64,000 nucleotides of DNA from Diphasiastrum complanatum (lineage: Eukaryota; Streptophyta; Lycopodiopsida; Lycopodiales; Lycopodiaceae), in the NCBI GenBank assembly GCA_029204225.1, contig CM055102.1, forward strand, positions 12,567,939-12,631,938, given 5' to 3'. The notes beneath the pieces were generated by a model, which saw only the letters and a list, made by a program, of their open reading frames with translations, was not told the origin of the DNA and did not search any database. This document shows, one piece after another, positions 42,070 through 54,171 of this stretch. Made by a program: the position numbers and the translations under genes. Position 1 is the stretch's first letter, and the number at the start of each line of letters is the position of its first letter.

Positions 42070-43182
42070 ATGGAGAACCACGTAAGACTTATTCAAGAGA
42101 AGGTTGACAAGATGAATTTCACACGAGCTGCTAATAAACAAGAAAAAGCCATCCAAGAGTCCCAAAGGCAATTGGAGGAAACAACGAAGGACCTACAAGA
42201 AGTTTTGGACAAAGTGAACCAACTATGGAATACTGCGTGCAAGGCCCAAGCAGGAAATTTTGAGCGACAACCAAAGGACAAAGATGGAGATGATGACGTT
42301 GCAGCACACGACGAATCAATGTACCAGTTGGATGGTAGTTTGGGATCGGATGGGAAGGAGACCAAAGCCGCTTTTGAAAGTGATCTCTCAACCCCCCCAA
42401 CCTAGCTATAGAACTTCTCATTTTTCAATGTTGAAATTCTTCAAACCTTCGTGCCCACGCACCATGTTCCCGAGCCATCACTCCCCCATCCCTACCTGAG
42501 TCAACCCTTGAGACCACACAAAGGACCTCTTGAGATGTACAAAGCCCGAGAGACGAGTTTATTAAAAAAATTAGCTCTCCCGATTCCATGTATAACCTCA
42601 TCAAGAACCCTATCCTTGGACAACCCACCAAATTCATGCCATCCTCACCCGATCACAACCCACCTAACCTACCCAAAACCAATGTTGACACTGAAGAGTT
42701 TGATGACCCCCAAGTTATGATACCAACTTCTAGAAGCTTACGCTGCCACCTACTGGTTTCAATGCAAGTGAAATTGAGCCCTCAACTAGTGAAAGGAATA
42801 GAAAGGAAGACAAATGTATCAAGACCCTTGATGAATATTTGGCAAGACTCCCACTAAAGCTAAAGGCGACCTAGCAGATCGAGCCCAAATCCAAGATGGC
42901 CGATACCATAAGTCCGAGAAATTCGGAAGGAAATACTCTTGAAGCATGAGGGGCGAGAAATATGACCTGGACCAAAGCAAGTATTCCTCAAGGTTAGACA
43001 CTATTGCAGTCCATCAGCCGCAGCCAGAATGGAAAAACAAAATCCTAAAGGACAATAGGAGGCTACAAGAATACCTATGGGACCATCCTGGAAAAGAGTC
43101 AATCCATTCTACATGCCCATCGAAAGAAGAGATCCATGGCCAACAAAGCGACCAAGGGACAAAGCGATCAATTGGCCAGTAA
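42070..43182 (+). pseudogene. Module D, copy 3: coiled-coil, gag-like ORF (broken)
   Basis: The first frame (42070-42405) covers the coiled coil (MENHVRLIQEKVDKMN, with FTRAANKQEK) and the acidic KDKDGDDD region. An extra C in the run at 42393-42399 shifts the frame. Later pieces (42588-42857 and 42946-43182) match NPILGQPTKFMPSS and DLDQSKYSSRLD. Module E follows in the native order. Confidence 0.5.
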
Positions 43183-43189
43183 TTCTAGG

Positions 43190-44305
43190 GATTTCATAAA
43201 ACTCATCGTATAATGAGTTGACGCTGCAGCTACTAGACTTTGGAGTCTAGTGATGACATATGCATTCGAGAGAGTGCTGATTATTGCCGATCCTTGGCAT
43301 TTCTTATGAATCAGTAATGCTTTTGGGATCGTGGCTTACATCCTATCGTGGCTTACATCCACATAGGTAGCCCTCTTGCTTATTTAAGAGCTCCCCTCTT
43401 TTGTGAGGGAGCTTTTTATGTATTGTCTCTACTCCTGATTGAATAGAAAATCCTCCACGAGTATTGGCAATTCTTGAGCTTCTTAATCATAGTGGCTTCT
43501 TGTGTGTTGTTTTTTATAATCTTGCACTTCCATTCTCCATGTGTGGTTGTGGATTTAGATTAGTTTCTTGCTTTCTTCCAAATGCATTGTGGATTAGAGT
43601 GGATTAGCTTTCTTGTTTGCAGAATAGTGTAGAATCAAGCATTCAAGTAAACTAAATAGGTTGAAATTGTGGCATAGATCTTGCAGATTCCTTTACATTT
43701 TAGTTCTTGATGTTCTTGGGTTGTCCAAGAATGAAGACATGAGTGTTTCTTGATCCTTGAACATTCATAATGCTTTCTATTCAGTTTCTTGTTTCTTGTT
43801 GTTGATTTGTAGGATGCATGTAGATTAGTTTTCAGCTTTCAAGATCTTTTTCCAATTAATTTTTACAACAAGTAAAAGTAGGAATCTGATAGGTGTTCAA
43901 TCGAGCTGCATTCTGATCCTAGTTGAGCATCATGACTTGCATGTTTGAAGCAATGTGAGTACAGTTCAAGCGTGAACGAAGTCCGTGTATCCACTGACAA
44001 GCTAGATAATCTATACTACAATGCCAAACCTTCTGCCTGATTGGGAAATGAACCAAGAAGAATAACTCATTGATACCCGTGAAGCTTGGTAATTGGCAGA
44101 AATTGAAACGCGAAGTAACAAGGTGCCAAACTGTAATAGTTAAGTAGGGATTTACTGACTGATAAAGAGAATCAGTGAACACTTTAGGGATGTCATATAA
44201 TTTTCTAGTCAAACATCTTGGTGTCACTAGTTGATAGGGCCAATTTTGGCATTAGAGGTCAAATAGTCACAGCCCAATTATTGAAATTCATTTTTTAACA
44301 CTTCA
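43190..44305 (+). repeat. Module E, copy 4: best LTR-like copy
   Basis: TATTTAAG at 43381-43388 is followed by a hairpin (AGCTCCC 43389-43395, GGGAGCT 43407-43413) and ATTGAATAGAA near 43438. The repeat runs to CACTTCA at 44305, where it switches to the sequence of the duplicated unit; other copies continue TTTTAACTTTATAGG. A minus-strand frame (43919-44227) recurs in all copies but shows no sign of being a gene. Confidence 0.5.
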
Positions 44306-44308
44306 GTT

Positions 44309-44659
44309 CTATTGACCTCCCGAGGTAGTCTTAAACTCCAAAATTTTTGCTTTCCAATAAGATTTGTAGGTCATTTTTGCTCTTTTCTTTTGTCGATTTG
44401 ATGATGGATGCAACAATACCCATGAGTTCTTCGTACATTTTGTTGGCTTCCAGTTATCAGCTTCATCTTTCTCATTGTAAAGAATCACAGACTCGATTGT
44501 AGATCTGGATCTCCTTGCCATTGCTATTTTCAAAGCTTGGGCGCCAAAAATCTCTCTGATATGATACTTAATTTCAATTTTTCGTATCACATTTAATCTA
44601 ATGTGAATGCCAACATAGTCACAGTTACTGCGTATACCATATTTTATGTAATTGTACAT
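44309..44659 (-). other. Unassigned 116-codon ORF in duplicated unit 1
   Basis: Starts MYNYIKYGIRSNCDYVGIH and contains basic stretches such as SSNRQKKRAKMTYKSYWK. It is identical in the second unit (49526-49876), which reflects recent duplication rather than selection. No domain recognised. It could be antisense retroelement sequence. Confidence 0.2.
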
Positions 44660-45027
44660 ACTATATTTCTATAACTGTAACTAGTATAGTTAGAAAATTT
44701 CATTATACTAACCAGCATAGTCAAGTAAATTTAACTTGAGGTATTGACGTCGGGCAGATTAGCATGTGTCGGGTAGAAAGAAAAAACCAATGGGATACGT
44801 CCATGCTGCCCGAACACAAATTTCAAAGTTTTCTATATTGCATTTTTTATTTCTTAGTTAATTTGAACCATGTTACATAGATTTCAAATCTGTGCATTTT
44901 GATTGGGCCTGGTGACGGTCGAAACTAAAGAAAAAAATAAAAGTATCTTTACAAAGAGTCTTTTTGATATTGATAACTCCTCTAATGCGAGTTTGATTCG
45001 CTTATTAAAAACAATACATGGTCACTG

Positions 45028-45660
45028 ATGTCACTTCCAAGCAACAAGAAGGTTGTTGGTTGTAAATGTCTCTTTAAACAAAAGTTTAAAGTAGATGGTT
45101 CATTAGATCGATATAAAGCTCGATTAGTGGCCAAAGGATATTCACAAGTTGAAGGCATCGATTATAATGATACATTCTCACCGGTTGTCAAGATGAATTA
45201 CATCATAACCTTACGTGCAATTTCTACAGCTAAGGACATGTTTATACATCAGATGGATGTAAAAACAACCTTTCTGAATGGAAGATTAGAAGAAGGGATT
45301 TATATACAACAACCGGAATGATACATTAAGCTTGGGAATGAGAGTCTAGTGTGTAAACTACACAAGACTATTTATGGACTTAAACAATCACCTAGAGCTT
45401 GGTATCAGCATATAGATGTTTATCTAAAGTCAGAAGGCTTTAGTGATGGGTATGCAGATTCGAATATCTATGATGAAGAATCCTCGATTCCATGCTCGGA
45501 TGAAACATATTGAGATCCACTTTGTTCGACATGAAGTTGCAGATGGCAAAGTAGAATTGGATTATTGTGCTATAGAGGATATGGTGGCCGACATATTCAC
45601 CACACCACATTCTCTCTCTCTCTCTCTCTCAAACATATGTGCACACATGCACTTATAAAG
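45028..45660 (+). pseudogene. Ty1/copia reverse transcriptase and RNase H fragment (unit 1)
   Basis: Reads KVDGSLDRYKARLVAKGYSQ, then FIHQMDVKTTFLNGRLEEG, the start of the copia RT with its first catalytic Asp. A TGA follows QQPE where copia elements have Gly, and the frame resumes with LHKTIYGLKQSPRAWYQ. An internal deletion then removes the YVDD catalytic part and most of RNase H. The C-terminal NPRFHARMKHIEIHF and EDMVADIFT segment remains in another frame (45443-45658). This is non-functional. It ends in a CT run that joins sequence also present in module C. Confidence 0.88.
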
Positions 45661-45764
45661 AGAAATATCGATTTGTTTAGTTCTATCTTTGTACGCCGTT
45701 CTCCTCGCTTTTTCAATAAGTGCAACTAACAATGGCCATTCAATAAATCATGCTAAATACCTCA

Positions 45765-46860
45765 CTACTGGCCAAATGGATCCCAATCTACCTAAACCAG
45801 CTTAGCGAGCTTTGATTTATAAATTTGCTCCCTACTCCCTCATTGCTGGACAACTATATAAAAAGAGAATGGATGGAATTATTTGTCGATGTCTCACCAG
45901 GGCGAAACAACCCCCATCATTTTCCTAACCCATGAAGGAAGTGGCGGTGGACATTTCTCATCTGAGATGACATCACAAAAAATATTGTTGGCCAGATTCT
46001 GGTGGCCAACCTTATTTAAAGATACACATCAATTTGTAATGGCATGCGATGTATGTCAATGTGCAAAACGACCCCAATTCAAGGATTTCATGCAATTAAA
46101 TCCCATATTGTCCAAACAAGCATTTTTCAAATGGGTAATTGACTATGTGGGATCGATTAGCCTGGCCGCTAGATTTACACAATCTTGATATATTATAGTA
46201 GCCACCGACTATTGCACCAAGTGGGCCAAAGCTCGGGCTATTAAATCTCCAGATGCAAAATCCACTATTAAATTCCTTTATGAGTAGGTTATAGTACGTT
46301 TTGGATGCCCATTAAAAATCATTAGTGATAGGAGAACACACTTCTTAAATGTTGTGATTGAACACTTACTATCCACCTTCTTAGTGGTCCATAGGAAAAG
46401 TGCCTCTTATTACCCGCGATGCAATGGACAAGCTGAGTCCACAATAAAATCTTATGCGAAATCCTCACTAAGACCGTAGAGGCCAGTACGTATGATTGGG
46501 AACTAAAGTACACGCCGCACTTTGGGCTTGTCGCACAATTCCTAAGAAATCTACTGGATCTACCCCTTTTCAGTTGACTTATGGCCAGGAAGCCATTATG
46601 CCAGTTGAATTTTATAATCCATCTTTACGTCGGGCCTATGACCTGCAATAGCCAATCACCTATTTCATCTTGAAAAGCTCTGTGAAACCAGTACCATCAG
46701 TGTCCATGCACAACAGGTTCACAAACGTAGACAAAAAGATTGGCATGATCGTTTAATTAAGCTCAAGGAGTTTAAAGAGGAGGATAAGGTCCTCCTATAT
46801 CAAGCAAAAGCACATAAAGGAAAGCTGAAATTCACTGAGCAATCAAAATGCAAGCAAAGC
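45765..46860 (+). pseudogene. Ty3/gypsy integrase fragment (unit 1)
   Basis: Begins with the pre-integrase segment (YSLIAGQLYKKRMDGIICRC). The zinc-binding region has His in THEGSGGGH and Cys in ACDVCQC, with RFWWPTLFKD between them. The catalytic core shows VATDYCTKW, ISDRRTHF and NGQAEST, giving the D, D and E positions. TGA after RFTQS and TAG after KFLYE interrupt it. A frameshift near 46450 separates the C-terminal part, which includes LTYGQEAIMPVEFYNPSL and later WHDRLIKLKEFKEEDKVLLY. It ends after GKLKF without the usual chromodomain-side sequence. Decayed and inactive; identical stops occur in unit 2. Confidence 0.9.
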
Positions 46861-47983
46861 GACAAGCTTTCCCAGATGAGATGGAATCCGATGGTACAAA
46901 GTCGAAAGGAGAAAAGCTCCTACGAAAGCCCAGATCCAAGAAAGCAGCCACACAAACAAACTACATCTGGGTCAGAAAATTCACAAGATGAGAGCTCTTG
47001 ATCAGATACGGCATCACAATAGCACTCCTCACCACCTCATGGCACTGATGTTGTAGTCACATCCATGGCTACCTACACAACAACTGAATCCCAAGTTATT
47101 CCACCAGCCTCAGTTGCAACTGCACTGGTGCTAGATAATATGCCAACAATGCCACATTCACCAGCAACACAAACAATACAAGTAAATCATTTGGTAACTA
47201 GTGTAGAGAAGCCAATCAACTTGACAATGTCCCAAGAAGCGGTTGTGCAGCTCCTACCACAATCCCCACAAGCAACAGGTTTGGGAGGGGAGACGATGAC
47301 AACCGAAACACCACAATAGCAGGAAATGGCAGGTCCACATTATTACAGACGATTCAACCTATTTGGATGCCAAATACCTATTAGAAATAAATGACGACAT
47401 CGATGCAGGAAAGGAATACCAGTTGGGGGAAGCCAACTCATACCAGATACCATTGCCACTTCCACCCATTTTGCCACTCCATCCATCACCCTCACACCCA
47501 CTACCACATTTCCATTCCTCCGTCATTCCCACTACCACCTCCACCCTCTCTAACATTCTTCTTTGGACTAACGCTACCCAGCCACAAATCCGTCAAATAC
47601 CCCATCCTCACCAATCCCGAAGAACTCTCATAGGTGGCCAAGCGATCCATACTGAGGCTATCCGAGACCAGCTACCATCTACACTGGTTAGTGATTAGCA
47701 TAGAGAAATGAAAATTACAGTCAAGCAGTAGGAACAAGTCATACCAGAGCAGTAGAGGCAAATAAAAAAGAAAGAAGTTGACACTGAGGAGAATAAAATA
47801 TCAATTATGGAGTTGCGAGCCACCATGGGCAAGCAAGCTCAAGAGCTCAATGAAGTCCAAGATCAACTAAAGCAACAGATCAACCAAATTCATGATGGGT
47901 CATCTGGAGTAATGATAGTTGATCTCCCTCCAATGCAGCCGAAAGATATTCTTGTGTAGCCCCCTAAAGCTCCAACAATCAAA
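46861..47983 (+). pseudogene. Post-integrase region with low-complexity ORFs (unit 1)
   Basis: On the same strand behind the integrase lie a Thr/Pro/Gln-rich frame (47065-47319, starting MATYTTTESQVIPP), a Pro/His/Ser-rich stretch (47363-47698) and, after stops, a coiled-coil-like piece (ELRATMGKQAQELNEVQDQL) that reads through one TAG into module D. Together they look like the remains of one long extra ORF ending in D. No enzyme motif is present. Such additional ORFs behind integrase exist in some plant gypsy elements; that assignment here is inference. Confidence 0.4.
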
Positions 47984-48957
47984 ATGGAAAATCACGTAAG
48001 ACTTATTCAAGAGAAGGTTGACAAGATGAATTTTAAACGAGCCGCTAATAAACAAGAAAAAGCCATCCAAGAGTCCCAAAGGCAATTGGAGCAAATGTCG
48101 AAGGACCTACAAAAAGTTTTGGACAAAGTGAACCAACTATGGAACACTGCGTGCAAGGCCCAAGCAATAAATTCTGAAAAAAGGACAAAGATGGAGATGA
48201 TGACATTGCAGGACACGACGAATCAATGTACCAGTTGGATGGTAGTTTGGGATCGGAGGGGAAGGAGACCAAAGCCGCTATTGAAAGTGATCTCTCAACC
48301 CCCCAACCTAGCTATAGAACTTCTCATTTTTCAATGTTGGAATCCTCTCAAACCTTCGTGCCCACGCACCATGTTCCCCAGCCATCACTCCCCCATCCCT
48401 ACCTCAATCAACCCTTGAGACCACACGAAGGACCTCTTGAGATGTACAAAGCCCGATGAGACGAGTTCATTAAAAAACTTAGCTCTCCCGATGCCATGTA
48501 TAACCTCGTCAAGAATCCTATCCTTGGACAACCCACCAAATTCATGCCATCCTCACCCAATCACAACCCACCTGACCTACCCAAAACCACACCGAAGAGT
48601 TTGATGACCCCCAAGTTATGATACGAACTTCTAGAAGCTTACGCCGCCACCTACAGGTTTGAATGCAAGTGAAGTTGAGCCCTCAACTAGTGAAAGGAAT
48701 AGAAAGGAAGACAAATGTACCAAGGCCCTTCATGAATGTTTGGCAAGACTCCCACTAAAGCTAAAGGCGACCTAGCAGATCGAGCCAAAAATCCAAGATG
48801 GCCGATACTATAGAGTTCGAAAAATTTGGAAAGAAATACCCTCGAAGCATGAGGGGAAGAAAATATGACCTGGACCAGAGCAAGTATTCCTCAAGGTTAG
48901 ACATTATTGCAGTCCAGCAGCCGCAGCCAGAATGGAAAAACAAAATCCTAAAGGACA
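47984..48957 (+). pseudogene. Module D, copy 4: coiled-coil, gag-like ORF (unit 1)
   Basis: Here D follows a homologous upstream coiled-coil segment (ELNEVQDQLKQQINQIHDG), so this is probably its original setting. A short deletion replaces the QPKDKDG region and shifts the frame after ACKAQAINSE. The Pro-rich linker continues from 48226 in the old frame to TGA after MYKAR. Copies 1-3 of D start at exactly the same ATG behind a module C end. Confidence 0.5.
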
Positions 48958-49522
48958 ATGTGTTTCTTGATCCTTCAACATTCATAATGCTTCCTATTCA
49001 GTTTCTTGTTTCTTGTTGTTGATTTGTAGGATGTATGTAGATTAGTTTTTAGCTTTCAAGATCTTTTTCCAATTAATTTTTACAACAAGTAGAGTATGAA
49101 TCTGATAGGTGTTCAATCGGGCTGCATTCTGATCCTAGTTGAGCATCATGACTTGCATGTCTTCAAGCAACGTGAGTATAGTTCAAGCATGAAGGAGGTC
49201 CGTGTATCCACTGACAAGCTAGATAATCTATACTACAACGCCAAACCTTCTGCCTGATTGGGTAATGAACCAAGAATAATAAGTCATTGATACCCGTGAA
49301 GCCTGGTAATGGGCAGACATTGAAACGCCAAGTAACAAGGTGCCAAACTGTAATAGTTAAGTAAGGATTTACTGACTGATAAAGAGAATCAGTGAACACT
49401 TTAGGGATGTCATATAGTTTTCTAGTCAAGCATCTTGGTGTCACTAGTTGATAGGGCCAATTTTGGCATTAGAGGTCAAATAGTCACAGCCCAATTATTG
49501 AAATTCATTTTTTAACACTTCA
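48958..49522 (+). repeat. Module E, copy 5 (right part; end of unit 1)
   Basis: Starts TGTTTCTTGATCC, fused to module D, and ends CACTTCA, followed by unit 2. It lacks the TATA and hairpin section. It is nearly identical to 54172-54735 but less similar to 43740-44305, which places the crossover that made the duplication in this repeat. Confidence 0.6.
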
Positions 49523-49525
49523 GTT

Positions 49526-49876
49526 CTATTGACCTCCCGAGGTAGTCTTAAACTCCAAAATTTTTGCTTTCCAATAAGATTTGTAGGTCATTTTTGCTCT
49601 TTTCTTTTGTCGATTTGATGATGGATGCAACAATACCCATGAGTTCTTCGTACATTTTGTTGGCTTCCAGTTATCAGCTTCATCTTTCTCATTGTAAAGA
49701 ATCACAGACTCGATTGTAGATCTGGATCTCCTTGCCATTGCTATTTTCAAAGCTTGGGCGCCAAAAATCTCTCTGATATGATACTTAATTTCAATTTTTC
49801 GTATCACATTTAATCTAATGTGAATGCCAACATAGTCACAGTTACTGCGTATACCATATTTTATGTAATTGTACAT
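49526..49876 (-). other. Unassigned 116-codon ORF in duplicated unit 2
   Basis: Identical in translation to 44309-44659. Nothing further can be inferred; the identity only dates the duplication as recent. Confidence 0.2.
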
Positions 49877-50244
49877 ACTATATTTCTATAATTGTAACTA
49901 GTATAGTTAGAAAATTTCATTATACTAACCAGCATAGTCAAGTAAATTTAACTTGAGGTATTGACGTCGGGCAGATTAGCATGTGTCGGGTAGAAAGAAA
50001 AAACCAATGGGATACGTCCATGCTGCCCGAACACAAATTTCAAAGTTTTCTATATTGCATTTTTTATTTCTTAGTTAATTTGAACCATGTTACATAGATT
50101 TCAAATCTGTGCATTTTGATTGGGCCTGGTGACGGTCGAAACTAAAGAAAAAAATAAAAGTATCTTTACAAAGGGTCTTTTTGATATTGAGAACTCCTCT
50201 AATGCGAGTTTGATTCGCTTATTAAAAACAATACATGGTCACTG

Positions 50245-50880
50245 ATGTCACTTCCAAGCAGCAAGAAGGTTGTTGGTTGTAAATGGCTCTTTAAACAAAA
50301 GTTTAAAGTAGATGGTTCATTAGATCGATATAAACCTCGATTAGTGGCCAAAGGATATTCACAAGTTGAAGGCATCGATTATAATGATACATTCTCACCA
50401 GTTGTCAAGATGAATTACATCAGAACCTTACGTGCAATTTCTACAGCTAACGACATGTTTATACATCAGATGGATGTAAAAACAACCTTTCTGAATGGAA
50501 GATTAGAAGAAGGGATTTATATACAACAACCGGAATGATACATTAAGCTTGGGAATGAGAGTCTAGTGTGTAAACTACACAAGACTATTTATGGACTTAA
50601 ACAGTCACCTAGAGCTTGGTATCAGCATATAGATGTTTATCTAAAGTCAGAAGGCTTTAGTGATGGGTATGCAGATTCGAATATCTATGACGAAGAATCC
50701 TCGATTCCATGCTCGGATGAAACATATTGAGATCCACTTTGTTCGACATGAAGTTGCAGATGGCAAAGTAGAATTGGATTATTGTGCTATAGAGGATATG
50801 GTGGCTGACATATTCACCACACCACATTCTCTCTCTCTCTCTCAAACATATGTGCACACATGCACTTATAAAGAGAAATA
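50245..50880 (+). pseudogene. Ty1/copia reverse transcriptase and RNase H fragment (unit 2)
   Basis: Same structure as in unit 1, including the TGA after QQPE and the internal deletion that removes the YVDD region. The frame at 50660-50893 covers the RNase H C-terminal motif FHARMKHIEIHF. A Trp is kept in GCKWLFKQKF where unit 1 has Cys; this is the usual copia residue, so unit 1 carries the mutation. Confidence 0.88.
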
Positions 50881-50980
50881 TCGATTTGTTTAGTTCTATC
50901 TTTGTACGCCGTTCTCCTCGCTTTTTCAATAAGTGCAACTAACAATGGCCATTCAATAAATCATGCTAAATACCTCACTA

Positions 50981-52073
50981 CTGGCCAAATGGATCCCAAT
51001 CTACCTAAACCAGCTTAGCGAGCTTTGATTTATAAATTTGCTCCCTACTCCCTCATTGCTGGACAACTATATAAAAAGAGAATGGATGGAATTATTTGTC
51101 GATGTCTCACCAGGGCGAAACAACCCCCATCATTTTCCTAACCCATGAAGGAAGTGGCGGTGGACATTTCTCATCTGAGATGACATCACAAAAAATATTG
51201 TTGGCCAGATTCTGGTGGCCAACCTTATTTAAAGATACACATCAATTTGTAATGGCATGCGATGTATGTCAATGTGCAAAACGACCCCAATTCAAGGATT
51301 TCATGCAATTAAATCCCATATTGTCCAAACAAGCATTTTTCAAATGGGTAATTGACTATGTGGGATCGATTAGCCTGGCCGCTAGATTTACACAATCTTG
51401 ATATATTATAGTAGCCACCGACTATTGCACCAAGTGGGCCAAAGCTCGGGCTATTAAATCTCCAGATGCAAAATCCACTATTAAATTCCTTTATGAGTAG
51501 GTTATAGTACGTTTTGGATGCCCATTAAAAATCATTAGTGATAGGAGAACACACTTCTTAAATGTTGTGATTGAACACTTACTATCCACCTTCTTAGTGG
51601 TCCATAGGAAAAGTGCCTCTTATTACCCGCGATGCAATGGACAAGCTGAGTCCACAATAAAATCTTATGCGAAATCCTCACTAAGACCGTAGAGGCCAGT
51701 ACGTATGATTGGGAACTAAAGTACACGCCGCACTTTGGGCTTGTCGCACAATTCCTAAGAAATCTACTGGATCTACCCCTTTTCAGTTGACTTATGGCCA
51801 GGAAGCCATTATGCCAGTTGAATTTTATAATCCATCTTTACGTCGGGCCTATGACCTGCAATAGCCAATCACCTATTTCATCTTGAAAAGCTCTGTGAAA
51901 CCAGTACCATCAGTGTCCATGCACAACAGGTTCACAAACGTAGACAAAAAGATTGGCATGATCGTTTAATTAAGCTCAAGGAGTTTAAAGAGGAGGATAA
52001 GGTCCTCCTATATCAAGCAAAAGCACATAAAGGAAAGCTGAAATTCACTGAGCAATCAAAATGCAAGCAAAGC
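50981..52073 (+). pseudogene. Ty3/gypsy integrase fragment (unit 2)
   Basis: Same as unit 1: zinc-binding HEGSGGGH and CDVCQC, core residues in VATDYCTKW, SDRRTHF and GQAEST, with the same two stops and the same frameshift. The frame 51096-51401 is the longest open piece. The shared lesions mean that neither copy has been active since before the duplication. Confidence 0.9.
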
Positions 52074-53197
52074 GACAAGCTTTCCCAGATGAGATGGAAT
52101 CCGATGGTACAAAGTCGAAAGGAGAAAAGCTCCTACGAAAGCCCAGATCCAAGAAAGCAGCCACACAAACAAACTACATCTGGGTCAGAAAATTCACAAG
52201 ATGAGAGCTCTTGATCAGATACGGCATCACAATAGCACTCCTCACCACCTCATGGCACTGATGTTGTAGTCACATCCATGGCTACCTACACAACAACTGA
52301 ATCCCAAGTTATTCCACCAGCCTCAGTTGCAACTGCACTGGTGCTAGATAATATGCCAACAATGCCACATTCACCAGCAACACAAACAATACAAGTAAAT
52401 CATTTGGTAACTAGTGTAGAGAAGCCAATCAACTTGACAATGTCCCAAGAAGCGGTTGTGCAGCTCCTACCACAATCCCCACAAGCAATAGGTTTGGGAG
52501 GGGAGACGATGACAACCGAAACACCACAATAGCAGGAAATGGCAGGTCCACATTATTACAGACGATTCAACCTATTTGGATGCCAAATACCTATTAGAAA
52601 TAAATGACGACATCGATGCAGGAAAGGAATACCAGTTGGGGGAAGCCAACTCATACCAGATACCATTGCCACTTCCACCCATTTTGCCACTCCATCCATC
52701 ACCCTCACACCCACTACCACATTTCCATTCCTCCGTCATTCCCACTACCACCTCCACCCTCTCTAACATTCTTCTTTGGACTAACGCTACCCAGCCACAA
52801 CTCCGTCAAATACCCCATCCTCACCAATCCCGAAGAACTCTCAGAGGTGGCCAAGCGATCCATACTGAGGCTATCCGAGACCAGCTACCATCTACACTGG
52901 TTAGTGATTAGCATAGAGAACTGAAAATTACAGTCAAGCAGTAGGAACAAGTCATACCAGAGCAGTAGAGGCAAATCAAAAAGAAAGAAGTTGACACTGA
53001 GGAGAATAAAATATCAATTATGGAGTTGCGACCCACCATGGGCAAGCAAGCTCAAGAGCTCAATGAAGTCCAAGATCAACTAAAGCGACAGATTGACCAA
53101 ATTCATGATGGGTCATCTGGAGTAATGATAGTTGATCTCCCTCCAATGCAGCCGAAAGATATTCTTGTGTAGCCCCCTAAAGCTCCAACAATCAAAA
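52074..53197 (+). pseudogene. Post-integrase region with low-complexity ORFs (unit 2)
   Basis: Equivalent to 46861-47983. The frame 52604-52924 is longer than in unit 1 because a Glu codon replaces a TAG, reading PEELSEVAKRSILRLSETSY. It supports the view that a single longer ORF once covered this region. No catalytic motif. Confidence 0.4.
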
Positions 53198-54171
53198 ATG
53201 GAGAATCACGTAAGACTTATTCAAGAGAAGGTTGACAAGATGAATTTTAAACGAGCCGCTAATAAACAAGAAAAAGCCATCCAAGAGTCCCAAAGGCAAT
53301 TGGAGCAAATGTCGAAGGACCTACAAAAAGTTTTGGATAAAGTGAACCAACTATGGAACACTGCGTGCAAGGCCCAAGCAATAAATTCTGAAAAAAGGAC
53401 AAAGATGGAGATGATGACATTGCAGGACACGACGAATCAATGTACCAGTTGGATGGTAGTTTGGGATCGGAGGGGAAGGAGACCAAAGCCGCTATTGAAA
53501 GTGATCTCTCAACCCCCCAACCTAGCTATAGAACTTCTCATTTTTCAATGTTGGAATCCTCTCAAACCTTCGTGCCCACGCACCATGTTCCCCAGCCATC
53601 ACTCCCCCATCCCTACCTCAATCAACCCTTGAGACCACACGAAGGACCTCCTGAGATGTACAAAGCCCGACGAGACGAGTTCATTAAAAAACTTAGCTCT
53701 CCCGATGCATGTATAACCTCGTCAAGAATCCTATCCTTGGACAACCCACCAAATTCATGCCATCCTCACCCAATCACAACCCACCTGACCTACCCAAAAC
53801 CACACCGAAGAGTTTGATGACCGCCAAGTTATGATACGAACTTCTAGAAGCTTACGCCGCCACCTACAGGTTTGAATGCAAGTGAAGTTGAGCCCTCAAC
53901 TAGTGAAAGGAATAGAAAGGAAGACAAATGTACCAAGGCCCTTCATGAATGTTTGGCAAGACTCCCACTAAAGCTAAAGGCGACCTAGCAGATCGAGCCA
54001 AAAATCCAAGATGGCCGATACTATAGAGTTCGAAAAATTTGGAAAGAAATACCCTCGAAGCATGAGGGGCAGAAAATATGACCTGGACCAGAGCAAGTAT
54101 TCCTCAAGGTCAGACATTATTGCAGCCCAGCAGCCGCAGCCAGAATGGAAAAACAAAATCCTAAAGGACAA
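53198..54171 (+). pseudogene. Module D, copy 5: coiled-coil, gag-like ORF (unit 2)
   Basis: As in unit 1, but with one extra A before the ATG, which makes the upstream segment enter D in frame (53132-53632). MYKARRDEFIKK is intact here; a one-base loss near 53708 then shifts the frame at PDA. MADTIEFEKFGKKYPRS lies at 54011. Confidence 0.5.

Larger units (their letters stand above)
44306..49522 (+). repeat. Tandem duplication, unit 1 (5217 bp)
   Basis: This block and the next one (49523-54735) are direct repeats with only scattered differences, among them a four-base difference in a CT run near 45610/50828 that accounts for most of the length change. Both end with a copy of module E up to CACTTCA. 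Contents in order: an unassigned minus-strand ORF, a copia fragment, gypsy integrase, linker ORFs, module D and the end of module E. Shared stop codons show that these genes had already decayed before duplication. Confidence 0.93.

Noticed and set aside
43919-44227. Minus-strand 93-102-codon frame starting MTPRCLTRKLYD, present in several module E copies
   Set aside because: It is repeated because module E is repeated; its amino-acid changes are not conservative, it has no splice or start support, and it sits in LTR-like sequence.
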